64,000 nt of DNA from JALONH01 sp046329235 (lineage in GTDB: Bacteria > Bacteroidota > Bacteroidia > Cytophagales > Cytophagaceae), in contig JAXLVA010000001.1 in assembly GCA_046329235.1 (NCBI GenBank), forward strand, positions 186,001 to 250,000. The letters are read 5' to 3'. Each line of letters starts with the position of its first letter. The first letter of the stretch is position 1. The notes under the pieces are model-generated. The model saw only the letters and a list, made by a program, of their open reading frames with translations. It ran no database searches and was not told the origin of the DNA. This document shows, in pieces, positions 53,257 through 61,966 of the stretch. The translations under genes and the position numbers were made by a program.

Positions 53257-53281
53257 TGGGTGGAAGTGGGTGAGAGTGGTT
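53257..53281. promoter_or_regulatory. MraZ box: three TGGGN-like direct repeats
   Basis: TGGGT at 53257, TGGGT at 53267 and TGGTT at 53277 are separated by five bases each. This equals the MraZ operator of E. coli and others (TGGGN repeats with 5-base spacers). The third copy overlaps the -33 element of the mraZ promoter. A further TGGGT lies at 53217, exactly 40 bases upstream of the first. Confidence 0.82.
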
Positions 53282-53309
53282 GTTTTTTCCTTTTTCTTTT
53301 TTAAATTTG
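53279..53309 (+). promoter_or_regulatory. Promoter of mraZ/dcw cluster
   Basis: TAAATTTG at 53302 to 53309 matches TAnnTTTG. GTTG at 53279 to 53282, 19 bases before, is a three-of-four -33 match. The predicted start is near 53316, giving a 25-base leader to the ATG at 53341. Confidence 0.72.
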
Positions 53310-53340
53310 TTTTAACCAATTGGCAATCAATACATACGAA

Positions 53341-53796
53341 ATGGGTTTCTTTTCCGGAGAATATGACTGTACGATAGATGCGAAAGGCAGAATGGTCTTG
53401 CCTGCTCGTATTAAGTCTAATTTGCCGGAACTAGACGCAGGAAATGTAGTATTGACGCGAGGTTTTGAAGCTTGTTTAGTATTGTATTCTCAAACAGAGT
53501 TCAAGAAAATCTATAACAAAATTGCCGGCTTAAATGAGTTCAGCGAGGAGTTTAGAAGATTTCAAAGAAACTTTTTCCGTGGAGTACAGGAATTGGAGTT
53601 AGATAATAACAGTCGATTGTTACTTCCTAAATCTCTAGCAACACATGCGCAATTAGATAAAGATGCTATTGTGGTAGGGATGGGAAATAGAGTTGAGATT
53701 TGGAATCCTACTGTTTACGAACAGTACTTAATACAAGATAATTCAGAGCTGGCCAAACTAGCCGAAAAATACTTAGCCAACCAATCAACAGAATGA
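53341..53796 (+). CDS. mraZ: Transcriptional regulator MraZ
   Basis: A 151-residue protein, first gene of the dcw cluster. The two AbrB-like halves show GEYDCTIDAKGRMVLPARIK and LELDNNSRLLLPKSL (second half). I choose ATG at 53341 over the TTG at 53320: the family begins just before the FxGEY motif and the predicted transcription start would leave the TTG almost leaderless. MraZ represses its own promoter through the adjacent MraZ box. The stop overlaps rsmH. Confidence 0.93.
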   Translation: MGFFSGEYDCTIDAKGRMVLPARIKSNLPELDAGNVVLTRGFEACLVLYSQTEFKKIYNKIAGLNEFSEEFRRFQRNFFRGVQELELDNNSRLLLPKSLATHAQLDKDAIVVGMGNRVEIWNPTVYEQYLIQDNSELAKLAEKYLANQSTE

Positions 53797-54692
53797 TGTA
53801 TCACGTACCGGTATTGCTCCACGAAAGTATAGACGCTCTCTCCATTAATCCGGAAGGTATTTACGTCGACGTCACTTTCGGCGGAGGTGGGCATAGCCGT
53901 GCCATTTTAGAAAAGCTTACAACCGGACATCTATATGCATTTGATCAAGATGCAGATGCTGTTGATAATGCAAAAGGTCTAGAAGGTAAAAATTTTACTT
54001 TAATCCCTGCGAACTTCCGCTATATCAAAAAATACTTACGCCTTCACGGAGTTTCTCATATAGATGGACTTCTTGGAGATTTAGGTATTTCATCACATCA
54101 AATTGATACTCCCGAGCGTGGATTCTCTACTCGCTTCGATGCGCCTTTAGATATGCGTATGGATAGAGCTACTGATAAAACAGCAGCGACTATCCTAAAT
54201 CAATATTCAGAACATGGTTTACATACTATTTTAGGTATGTATGGCGAAGTAAAAAATGCAAAGACACTAGCACAAGCTATTGTGAAGTATCGTATAGCTA
54301 ACCGTTTCAAAACTACAGGTCAGCTGACGGAATTCTTAGAAGCCTATGCTCCTAAAGGAAAGGAACATAAATATTATGCTCAAGTTTTTCAAGCTCTTCG
54401 TATCGAGGTGAACGAAGAACTTGATGTGTTAAAAGATTTATTAGAGCAAAGTCAACAAGTATTGGCGCCAGGTGGTCGATTAGTGATTATTAGCTATCAC
54501 TCTTTAGAAGATCGATTAGTGAAAAATTTTATTGCTCAAGGTAAATTTTTCGGAGAAGCGGAAAAGGATGTATATGGTTATGCAGCTAAACCTTTCAAAG
54601 CAGTTGGTAAATCCATTGAGCCTTCAGAAGAAGAATTAGAAAAAAACACAAGATCGCGTAGCGCACGTTTACGTGTTGCTGAAAGAATATAA
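53793..54692 (+). CDS. rsmH: 16S rRNA m4C1402 methyltransferase
   Basis: A 299-residue RsmH (MraW). YHVPVLLHESIDAL, YVDVTFGGGGHSRAIL (SAM motif I) and GLLGDLGISSHQID are all typical, and the C-terminal RSRSARLRVAER ends it. It overlaps the mraZ stop. It methylates the ribosomal P-site cytidine; its place in dcw is the usual one. Confidence 0.96.
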   Translation: MMYHVPVLLHESIDALSINPEGIYVDVTFGGGGHSRAILEKLTTGHLYAFDQDADAVDNAKGLEGKNFTLIPANFRYIKKYLRLHGVSHIDGLLGDLGISSHQIDTPERGFSTRFDAPLDMRMDRATDKTAATILNQYSEHGLHTILGMYGEVKNAKTLAQAIVKYRIANRFKTTGQLTEFLEAYAPKGKEHKYYAQVFQALRIEVNEELDVLKDLLEQSQQVLAPGGRLVIISYHSLEDRLVKNFIAQGKFFGEAEKDVYGYAAKPFKAVGKSIEPSEEELEKNTRSRSARLRVAERI

Positions 54693-54693
54693 T

Positions 54694-55089
54694 ATGGCAT
54701 CTAACGAGTATAAACAACCTAAAGAAAAACCGGTAAAGGAGACTAAACAAAAGTCTTCCGGTAAAGGGCTGTTTTCTCTGTTAAAAAAGTATACCTCCAT
54801 TGGGAATGCGTTTGATGATGGTGTTCCTGTTCATTATGTGCCATATATATTATATGTAGCTGTATTGCTTATACTATATATATCGAACGCTCATAACGGT
54901 GATCGTTTAGTTCGAAAAATTAATAAAATGAAAACGGAGGTAAATGATTTACGTGCTGACTTTACAACTTTAAAGGCAGATTTGATGCTGAAAAGCAAGC
55001 AATCTGAAGTCGCAAAAACAGTAGCTCCAATAGGTTTGGTGGAAAGTACCAATCCTCCTATTAAAATTAAATTAACAGAAGAAGAATAG
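54694..55089 (+). CDS. ftsL: FtsL-like division protein
   Basis: A 131-residue bitopic protein from the ATG of MASNEYKQPKEK (one base after the rsmH stop). Charged cytoplasmic tail, one membrane segment (VPYILYVAVLLILYI), then a coiled-coil periplasmic region (KINKMKTEVNDLRADF). It matches the Bacteroidota FtsL type by size and place. FtsL bridges FtsB/FtsQ and activates FtsW/FtsI. Stop overlaps the next GTG start by one base. Confidence 0.82.
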   Translation: MASNEYKQPKEKPVKETKQKSSGKGLFSLLKKYTSIGNAFDDGVPVHYVPYILYVAVLLILYISNAHNGDRLVRKINKMKTEVNDLRADFTTLKADLMLKSKQSEVAKTVAPIGLVESTNPPIKIKLTEEE

Positions 55090-57191
55090 TGAATATTAAG
55101 CAGTCCATATTGCTTCGATTACGTTTGGTCTTTATAGGTATAGCCTTGTTTGGTGCGGCTATTGTCTATAAGATTGTTCGTATTCAGTATATAGAAGCAG
55201 ATAAATGGGAGCAAATTGCTATTGATAATTTATACGACTTGCGTGAGATTAAACCTACACGTGGAAATATTTTTTCTTCAGATGGTAGTCTATTAGCTAC
55301 TTCTATTCCTTTTTATAAAGTTTGTTTTGATCCCACAAAATCAGATAAAGAAACCTTTAAAAAAGGTATCGACAGTTTGTCACTCATGTTAAGTAGATAT
55401 TTTGGAGACAAAACTCCGAATGAGTATAAACGAAAAATAATTGATGCTCGAAAAAAGAACAAACAATATATAGTACTGAATGCAAATCCTATTAACTATC
55501 AAGGAAAGAAGAAAATGTCGGAGTGGCCTATCTTCAGAGAGGGTAGAATGAAAGGCGGAGTAATGTTTGAAAAAATTGACAAACGTTTCCGTCCATTTTC
55601 GTTTTTAGCACGTCGAACTATTGGGTTTGTGAATGAAGATAATAATGGAGCAGGATTGGAATATAGTTTTAATAATGTATTAGCAGGGAAGAATGGTAAA
55701 GCATGGTTCCGTAAAATGTCCGGTGGAAACTGGAGACCAATTCATGATGAAAATGAAGTGACGCCTGTAGATGGAATTGATATTGTTACAACCATTGATA
55801 TAAATATTCAAGACGTAGCGGAAGCATCATTGTTAAATCACTTAAACAAACACGATGCCGATTATGGTTGTGTAGTTTTAATGGAAGTAGCTACAGGTGA
55901 AATCAAAGCTATTGCCAACCTAGGAAGAGTAAGCCCTGGTGTTTATACAGAAGATAATAACTATGCATTAGGGAATGCTGGTTTATCAGAACCCGGTTCT
56001 ACTTTTAAATTGGCATCCATCATGGCGTTATTAGAAGATACGGAAATTAATATTTTGGATTCTATCCCTACTGGTAATGGTGAGTATGATTTTTATGATC
56101 GTACTATGCGTGATTCTAAACCTGGTGGATATGGAACCATCACGTTACAAGAAGCATTCGAGAAATCATCTAACATTGCTATTTCTAAAAAAGTGAATGA
56201 ATACTTCGGTGCCAAACCTGAAAAGTTTATTGAGTACATCGATAAGTTTGGATTGACTCAACCTATTTCATTTCAAATGGAAGGGGTAGCTAAACCATAT
56301 TTTAAATCTCCCAAATCTAAGTATTGGAGTGGAACTACTCTTCCATGGATGTCTATAGGATATGAGTTAAGCATGACTCCATTGCAAACACTTACCTTTT
56401 ATAATGCAGTAGCCAATAATGGAAAGATGGTTCGTCCACTTATTGTGAAAGAAACAAGAGTGGCTGATCAAGTATTGGAGACCTATCAAACAGAGACTAT
56501 CGTTGAGAAGATTTGTTCGGATGAAACACTTGAAAAAGTGAAAGGAATGTTAGTTGGAGTGGTAGAACATGGTACCGCTAAAAATATTAAAAATGAACAT
56601 TATAAAATTGGCGGTAAAACCGGTACCGCTCAAAAGTTAGTGAACCAAGTTTATACCAAATCATATTATACTTCATTCGTTGGGTTTTTCCCTGCTGAAA
56701 AACCAAAGTACAGTTGTATTGTAATTATTGATAATCCTAAAGGGTTTCAAAATTATGGTGCAGACGTAGCAGCGCCGGTATTTAAAGAAGTAGCAGATAA
56801 AATATATGCTACTGATTTAACTATACATCCTTCCATAAGACCATTACCTATGTCTAGATACGATGTGTTCCCGAAGATCGGTGGCGGAATATTTGAAGAT
56901 TGTCAGATGTTATGCAATGCATTGAAAATACCTAATCATACATCTAACAATGCCATTGATTATTACGTGTCTGCTCGCGTGGAAAATCAGACAATTGTTT
57001 GGGATGATAGAAAGATAGTTACAGGAATAGTGCCTAATGTAAAAGGTTTGTTGTTACGTGACGCACTTTATGTCTTAGAAAATATTGGTATGCGTGTACG
57101 TTATTCAGGATATGGAAGGGTAACAACTCAATCCATAACTCCCGGTCAACGATATACCAAAGGTTCAGTTATCGATATAACACTGCAGTAA
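55089..57191 (+). CDS. ftsI: Division-specific transpeptidase PBP3 with PASTA domain
   Basis: A 700-residue class B PBP starting from GTG at 55089, which overlaps the ftsL stop by one base. One membrane segment, a pedestal domain, then the transpeptidase: active Ser304 and Lys307 in GSTFK, SSN near residue 362, KTG in GGKTGTAQK. A PASTA domain ends the protein (VPNVKGLLLRDALYVL). It crosslinks septal peptidoglycan. Confidence 0.94.
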   Translation: MNIKQSILLRLRLVFIGIALFGAAIVYKIVRIQYIEADKWEQIAIDNLYDLREIKPTRGNIFSSDGSLLATSIPFYKVCFDPTKSDKETFKKGIDSLSLMLSRYFGDKTPNEYKRKIIDARKKNKQYIVLNANPINYQGKKKMSEWPIFREGRMKGGVMFEKIDKRFRPFSFLARRTIGFVNEDNNGAGLEYSFNNVLAGKNGKAWFRKMSGGNWRPIHDENEVTPVDGIDIVTTIDINIQDVAEASLLNHLNKHDADYGCVVLMEVATGEIKAIANLGRVSPGVYTEDNNYALGNAGLSEPGSTFKLASIMALLEDTEINILDSIPTGNGEYDFYDRTMRDSKPGGYGTITLQEAFEKSSNIAISKKVNEYFGAKPEKFIEYIDKFGLTQPISFQMEGVAKPYFKSPKSKYWSGTTLPWMSIGYELSMTPLQTLTFYNAVANNGKMVRPLIVKETRVADQVLETYQTETIVEKICSDETLEKVKGMLVGVVEHGTAKNIKNEHYKIGGKTGTAQKLVNQVYTKSYYTSFVGFFPAEKPKYSCIVIIDNPKGFQNYGADVAAPVFKEVADKIYATDLTIHPSIRPLPMSRYDVFPKIGGGIFEDCQMLCNALKIPNHTSNNAIDYYVSARVENQTIVWDDRKIVTGIVPNVKGLLLRDALYVLENIGMRVRYSGYGRVTTQSITPGQRYTKGSVIDITLQ

Positions 57192-57195
57192 TAAG

Positions 57196-58656
57196 ATGTT
57201 GCTAAAGGATATATTATATAGAGTTTCACTACAAGCGGTCTCCGGAAGAACGGATATCCCTATTGGATCTATTGTTTTTGATAGTAGAAAAGTAGAGCAA
57301 AATTCTCTCTTTGTAGCTGTTCGTGGCACAGCATCCGATGGACATGTTTATATCCCTCAAGTGCTGGAAAAAGGGGCCGCTGCTATTGTATGCGAAGAGA
57401 TTCCTGAAATTACCAAAGAAGGAGTAACGTATATTCAAGTAAAAGATACATCGGAAGCGTTAGGAGTTGTTGCTTCTAATTTTTACGATAACCCTTCTTC
57501 TAAAATTAAATTAGTAGGTGTTACAGGTACAAATGGTAAAACAACTACCGTAACATTATTGTATCAATTGTTTAGAAAACTTGGATATAGAACAGGTTTA
57601 ATTTCTACAGTTGAAAATAAAATTGAAGATACTATTATCCCTTCTACACATACAACTCCGGATGCTATCACATTGAATCAGTTGTTAGCTCAAATGGTGG
57701 AAGCGGGATGTACGCATTGTTTTATGGAAGTGAGTTCCCATGCTGCTGTTCAACGTAGAATTGCAGGTGTGAAATTTACAGGTGCGATATTCTCTAATAT
57801 AACTCACGATCATTTAGATTATCACAAAACATTTGATGAGTATATCAGAGCTAAGAAAATGTTTTTTGATGAATTACCATCCAATGCTTTTGCATTAGTA
57901 AATATTGATGATAAAAGAGGTAAGGTAATGATACAAAATACCACTGCTAAAACGTACACCTATTCATTGCATGCTATGGCTGATTTTAAAGCTAAGTTGT
58001 TGGCTGTAACGATGCAGGGTTTGGAAATGGAAGTAGATAGTCATCAAGTATGGTTTAAGTTAATTGGAGCATTTAATGCCTATAACTTATTAGCTATTTA
58101 TTCAACGGCGGTATTGTTAGGAGAAGATAAGGAAGAAGTGTTGATGCAATTGACCACTTTAGATCCTGCTAATGGTCGTTTTGAACAATATACCTCTACC
58201 GGTGGAGTATTAGCGATTGTAGATTATGCTCATACTCCGGATGCTTTGAAAAATGTGTTGGAAACTATCGCTCAAATCAAAGCGGATGATAAAAAACTAA
58301 TCACTGTATTTGGGTGTGGTGGAGATAGAGATGCAACTAAGCGTCCAATCATGGGCGATATAGCTTGTCAGATGAGTGATAAAGTAATTGTTACTTCAGA
58401 TAATCCACGTTCGGAAGATCCTTTAATGATTATAGAGGATATTAAGAAAGGAATTAAAGTAACGGATACTAAAAAAGTATTAACGCATCCGGATAGAATG
58501 GAGGCAATACGTCTAGCTTGTTCCTTAGCTCAGAAGGGTGATATTATTCTAATAGCTGGTAAGGGACATGAAACTTATCAAGAAATTAAAGGAGTGAAAC
58601 ACCCTTTTGACGATAAGAAAATAATTGTGCAACTGTTTAATGAATTAGGGATATAA
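57196..58656 (+). CDS. murE: UDP-MurNAc-tripeptide ligase (mDAP-adding)
   Basis: A 486-residue Mur ligase. The P-loop GTNGKTTT is at residues 111 to 118. DNPR at 402 to 405 in TSDNPRSEDP indicates meso-diaminopimelate specificity. TAATG at its end overlaps the first small helical gene by one base. Confidence 0.96.
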   Translation: MLLKDILYRVSLQAVSGRTDIPIGSIVFDSRKVEQNSLFVAVRGTASDGHVYIPQVLEKGAAAIVCEEIPEITKEGVTYIQVKDTSEALGVVASNFYDNPSSKIKLVGVTGTNGKTTTVTLLYQLFRKLGYRTGLISTVENKIEDTIIPSTHTTPDAITLNQLLAQMVEAGCTHCFMEVSSHAAVQRRIAGVKFTGAIFSNITHDHLDYHKTFDEYIRAKKMFFDELPSNAFALVNIDDKRGKVMIQNTTAKTYTYSLHAMADFKAKLLAVTMQGLEMEVDSHQVWFKLIGAFNAYNLLAIYSTAVLLGEDKEEVLMQLTTLDPANGRFEQYTSTGGVLAIVDYAHTPDALKNVLETIAQIKADDKKLITVFGCGGDRDATKRPIMGDIACQMSDKVIVTSDNPRSEDPLMIIEDIKKGIKVTDTKKVLTHPDRMEAIRLACSLAQKGDIILIAGKGHETYQEIKGVKHPFDDKKIIVQLFNELGI

Positions 58657-59018
58657 TGATTTTTACGGAAGTTAAAATTTACAGCGATTCAACAGTACGT
58701 TACAGTATGGAACGTATGGTTGTTATGTTGCAAGACTGTAATCAGACAGACTTAGCAAACAAACTGCAATCTCAGTATGAGGTGATTTCGGATGCTATGG
58801 CAAAAGCTGAAAAGGCGGCCTCCAATCATGAATATCAGCTTTATTTATTAACAGCTTACAGAGAATCTAAGGGGTTACAAAGCTTGGTTCAGTTTTTACA
58901 TACGTATCAAGTGATACCAATATTAGAGGATGATATCCATTTCTTGAGAGACTATACGGATAGGATAGATATTGTTAGAAGAAGTACAAAGAAAAATAGA
59001 ATTGCTCATTTAGGATAA
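58656..59018 (+). CDS. Small helical protein 1 in the dcw cluster
   Basis: A 120-residue all-alpha protein with about four helices (roughly residues 12 to 30, 32 to 55, 60 to 85, 90 to 108), no membrane segment and no signal peptide. It resembles a four-helix bundle but I do not recognise a family. It starts inside the murE stop (TAATG) and is followed two bases later by another helical gene. Its place implies coupling to murE translation. Function unknown; standard dcw clusters lack it. Confidence 0.75.
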   Translation: MIFTEVKIYSDSTVRYSMERMVVMLQDCNQTDLANKLQSQYEVISDAMAKAEKAASNHEYQLYLLTAYRESKGLQSLVQFLHTYQVIPILEDDIHFLRDYTDRIDIVRRSTKKNRIAHLG

Positions 59019-59020
59019 TC

Positions 59021-59395
59021 ATGACCCACGAACAACTAAGTAAACGAACTTTTGAATTGTCATGCAAACTAATGGATTTGTATACTACACTTATACGTCA
59101 GAATGAATTAGAGCTTTCGACGAGAGTGTTAAAGTATGGTTTGTCGATTAGAAAGCATGCTGAATGCGCAGCTTCTTCATTAAATCAAATGGAATTTACA
59201 GAAGCTACATCGATGGCTTATGATATGGCAGTTCAAACTAGATATTGGTTGAAATTAGTACAAATGAAACATCCTTTGTGCAAGCCAAATGATGAATGTG
59301 TGGAGTTGTTAAATGGAATCATCAACTCTTTAAATTATATGTTGTCCCAGAACGATAATAAATATCAATTTCAACTTACTTATCCGGTAAACTAA
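59021..59395 (+). CDS. Small helical protein 2 (four-helix bundle, S23/Avd-like)
   Basis: A 124-residue all-alpha protein. The pattern LSKRTFELSCKLMDLY, then ELSTRVLKYGLSIRKHAECAASS, then EATSMAYDMAVQTRYWLKLVQM and ECVELLNGIINSLNYMLSQ fits the four-helix bundle family of 23S rRNA intervening-sequence proteins and Avd. It lies two bases after the first helical gene and its stop overlaps the mraY ATG (TAATG). Function unknown here. Confidence 0.75.
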   Translation: MTHEQLSKRTFELSCKLMDLYTTLIRQNELELSTRVLKYGLSIRKHAECAASSLNQMEFTEATSMAYDMAVQTRYWLKLVQMKHPLCKPNDECVELLNGIINSLNYMLSQNDNKYQFQLTYPVN

Positions 59396-60606
59396 TGCTG
59401 TACTATCTATTTGAATATTTGGATAAAAATTTTGATTTCCTCGGTGCAGGGGTATTTCAGTACATCTCTTTTAGAGCAGGGATGGCAGCTTTTACATCAT
59501 TGTTAATAGCGTTACTTTTTGGTAATAAAATTATTGACTTTATCCGTAGAAAATCGATTGGAGAAACTATCCGTGATTTAGGCCTTACCGGACAAATGGA
59601 AAAGAAAGGAACTCCTACTATGGGAGGTCTGATGATTATTTTATGTATTGTAATTCCTACTTTGTTGTTTGCTAAACTGGATAATGTGTATGTTATTCTG
59701 TTGTTAGTTTCTACTATCTGGATGGGATTCATCGGATTTTTAGATGACTACATTAAAGTCTTCAAAAAAAATAAAGAGGGATTAAAAGGGATATTTAAAA
59801 TTGTAGGACAAGTAAGTTTAGGTTTAGTAGTAGGACTTACTTTGTATTATTCTGATGATGTTACTATTCGTCAGTATATATCAGATAGTGGGGTAATGTC
59901 AACGATTCAAAGTTCGATGAAATATATGGATGTTAAATCAACGTTAACCACCATTCCATTTATGAAGAACAATGAATTAGATTATAGCGCTATCTCTTGC
60001 TTTATATCTGATACTTGCACTCCTATATTATATGTGATAGTGGTGATATTTGTAGTTACGGCTGTTTCGAATGGCGCAAATATTACGGATGGTATCGATG
60101 GCTTGGCTGCGGGTACTTCTGCAATCATAGGATTGACACTTTGTATTTTTGCTTACCTTTCCGGTAACGCTATTTTTGCTAGTTACTTAAATATCATGTA
60201 TATCCCATACAGTGGTGAAACCGTAATTTTTGGTGCAGCCTTTGTTGGAGCATGTATCGGATTTCTTTGGTATAACTCTTATCCAGCGCAAATATTCATG
60301 GGAGATACGGGTAGCTTAGCCTTAGGTGGAGTTATTGCAGTGTTTGCATTGGCTGTTCGTAAAGAATTAATGTTGCCAATATTATGTGGTGTTTTCTTAG
60401 TAGAAAATTTATCTGTCATGTTACAGGTTTCTTATTTTAAATACACTAAGAAAAAATATGGTGAAGGACGACGTATTTTCTTAATGTCTCCTTTACATCA
60501 TCACTACCAGAAAAAAGGATTTCATGAATCTAAAATTGTTACTCGATTTTGGATTGTAGGAATTTTATTAGCCATCATAACCTTAGCTACTTTAAAGTTA
60601 CGTTAA
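59395..60606 (+). CDS. mraY: Phospho-MurNAc-pentapeptide transferase
   Basis: A 403-residue polytopic enzyme that makes lipid I. Conserved NGANITDGIDGLAAG and FMGDTGSLALGG (catalytic Asp region) and SPLHHHYQKKGFHE are present. The start overlaps the stop of the small helical gene. It is about 40 residues longer than E. coli MraY, from an internal periplasmic loop between TM segments 4 and 5 (near residues 150 to 205). Confidence 0.96.
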   Translation: MLYYLFEYLDKNFDFLGAGVFQYISFRAGMAAFTSLLIALLFGNKIIDFIRRKSIGETIRDLGLTGQMEKKGTPTMGGLMIILCIVIPTLLFAKLDNVYVILLLVSTIWMGFIGFLDDYIKVFKKNKEGLKGIFKIVGQVSLGLVVGLTLYYSDDVTIRQYISDSGVMSTIQSSMKYMDVKSTLTTIPFMKNNELDYSAISCFISDTCTPILYVIVVIFVVTAVSNGANITDGIDGLAAGTSAIIGLTLCIFAYLSGNAIFASYLNIMYIPYSGETVIFGAAFVGACIGFLWYNSYPAQIFMGDTGSLALGGVIAVFALAVRKELMLPILCGVFLVENLSVMLQVSYFKYTKKKYGEGRRIFLMSPLHHHYQKKGFHESKIVTRFWIVGILLAIITLATLKLR

Positions 60607-60607
60607 C

Positions 60608-61966
60608 ATGAGTCAACGCGTAGTCATATTAGGATCCGGAGAAAGTGGAGTAGGAGCCGCACTTTTAGCAAAAGCTAAAGGGTATGATGTTTTTGTCTCT
60701 GATTTAAGTGTTATACAAGATCAGTATCTAAAGGAGTTAGAAGATAATGCTATTCTCTTTGAACAAGGAGAACATACAGAGTCTAAAATTGTTAATGCTA
60801 ATCTTATTGTAAAGAGTCCAGGGATTCCTGATAAAGCACCTATTATTAAAAAACTTAAAGAACTGGGAATTGAGATTATATCTGAAATTGAATTTGGATA
60901 TCGTCATGCATTACCTGGAACAAAGTATATAGCTATTACAGGTAGCAATGGAAAAACGACTACAACTTTATTGACATATCATATTGCTAAAACATTGAAT
61001 TATAATGTAGGCTTAGCAGGAAACGTAGGTACAAGTTTAGCTCGTCAAGTAGTTAATCAAAAGCATGATTTGTTTGTGTTGGAGTTGAGTAGTTTTCAAT
61101 TGGATAACATGTATCAATTCCATCCTAACGTGGCGGTATTATTAAATATCACTCCGGATCACTTGGATAGATACGAATATAAGTTTGAAAACTATGTAGC
61201 TTCTAAATTCAGAATCACACAGAATTTAACAGCTGCTGATACTTTTATTTATTATTTAGAAGATCCGGCTACAAAACAATTTATAGCTAACTATTCACTG
61301 AATTGTCAGTTAAATAGCATTTCACTTGAAGCTCCTCAGAAAGAAGGAGGGTTTAGTGATGGGATTACCTTGTTGTTAACAGAAGGAAGCGAAACCTTCG
61401 CTGGTAGTTTTGATGAAGTACCTTTAAAAGGAAAGCATAATCAATTGAATGTGATGGCGGCTTATTTAGCTGTTCATAATATAGGCGCTTCGTTTGAAAG
61501 TATTCATGAGGCAGCTTTGAGTTTTATAAATGCTCCTCATCGTTTAGAAAAAGTAGGAAGTATTAATCAAGTACAATACATCAATGATTCAAAGGCTACT
61601 AACGTTGATTCTGTTTGGTATGCATTGGAAGCCACCTCTGCACCTATCGTTTGGATTGCAGGTGGTGTAGATAAAGGAAATGATTATTCAGCTATATCTG
61701 ATTTAGTAAAGTCAAAAGTGAAAGTGTTGATTTCATTAAATAAAGACCACGCTAAACTAATCGAAGGTACTAAAGGATTGGTTAGTCAAGTTGAATATGC
61801 TGAATCAATGAATGAAGCAATTCAAAAAGCAATGTTGGTGAGTGAGCCTGGAGATACGGTTTTGTTGTCACCGGCTTGTGCTAGCTTTGATTTATTTAAA
61901 AATTACGAAGACAGAGGCAATCAGTTCCGCTCGATAGTTCAATCTTTAATGAAAACATTGTCATGA
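60608..61966 (+). CDS. murD: UDP-MurNAc-L-alanine:D-glutamate ligase
   Basis: A 452-residue MurD. The N-terminal VVILGSGESGVGAALLA binds the UDP substrate; the P-loop is GSNGKTTT at residues 112 to 119; the later HRLEKVGSINQVQYINDSKATN region is typical. It overlaps ftsW by four bases and follows mraY by one base. Confidence 0.96.
   Translation: MSQRVVILGSGESGVGAALLAKAKGYDVFVSDLSVIQDQYLKELEDNAILFEQGEHTESKIVNANLIVKSPGIPDKAPIIKKLKELGIEIISEIEFGYRHALPGTKYIAITGSNGKTTTTLLTYHIAKTLNYNVGLAGNVGTSLARQVVNQKHDLFVLELSSFQLDNMYQFHPNVAVLLNITPDHLDRYEYKFENYVASKFRITQNLTAADTFIYYLEDPATKQFIANYSLNCQLNSISLEAPQKEGGFSDGITLLLTEGSETFAGSFDEVPLKGKHNQLNVMAAYLAVHNIGASFESIHEAALSFINAPHRLEKVGSINQVQYINDSKATNVDSVWYALEATSAPIVWIAGGVDKGNDYSAISDLVKSKVKVLISLNKDHAKLIEGTKGLVSQVEYAESMNEAIQKAMLVSEPGDTVLLSPACASFDLFKNYEDRGNQFRSIVQSLMKTLS

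Noticed and set aside
53320..53340. TTG start for mraZ
   Set aside because: It would be nearly leaderless from the predicted promoter and add residues not typical of the family; ATG at 53341 fits.
58656..59395. Diversity-generating retroelement, because one small protein resembles Avd
   Set aside because: No reverse transcriptase and no template/variable repeat pair are visible anywhere in the window, and the genes are embedded in a wall cluster.
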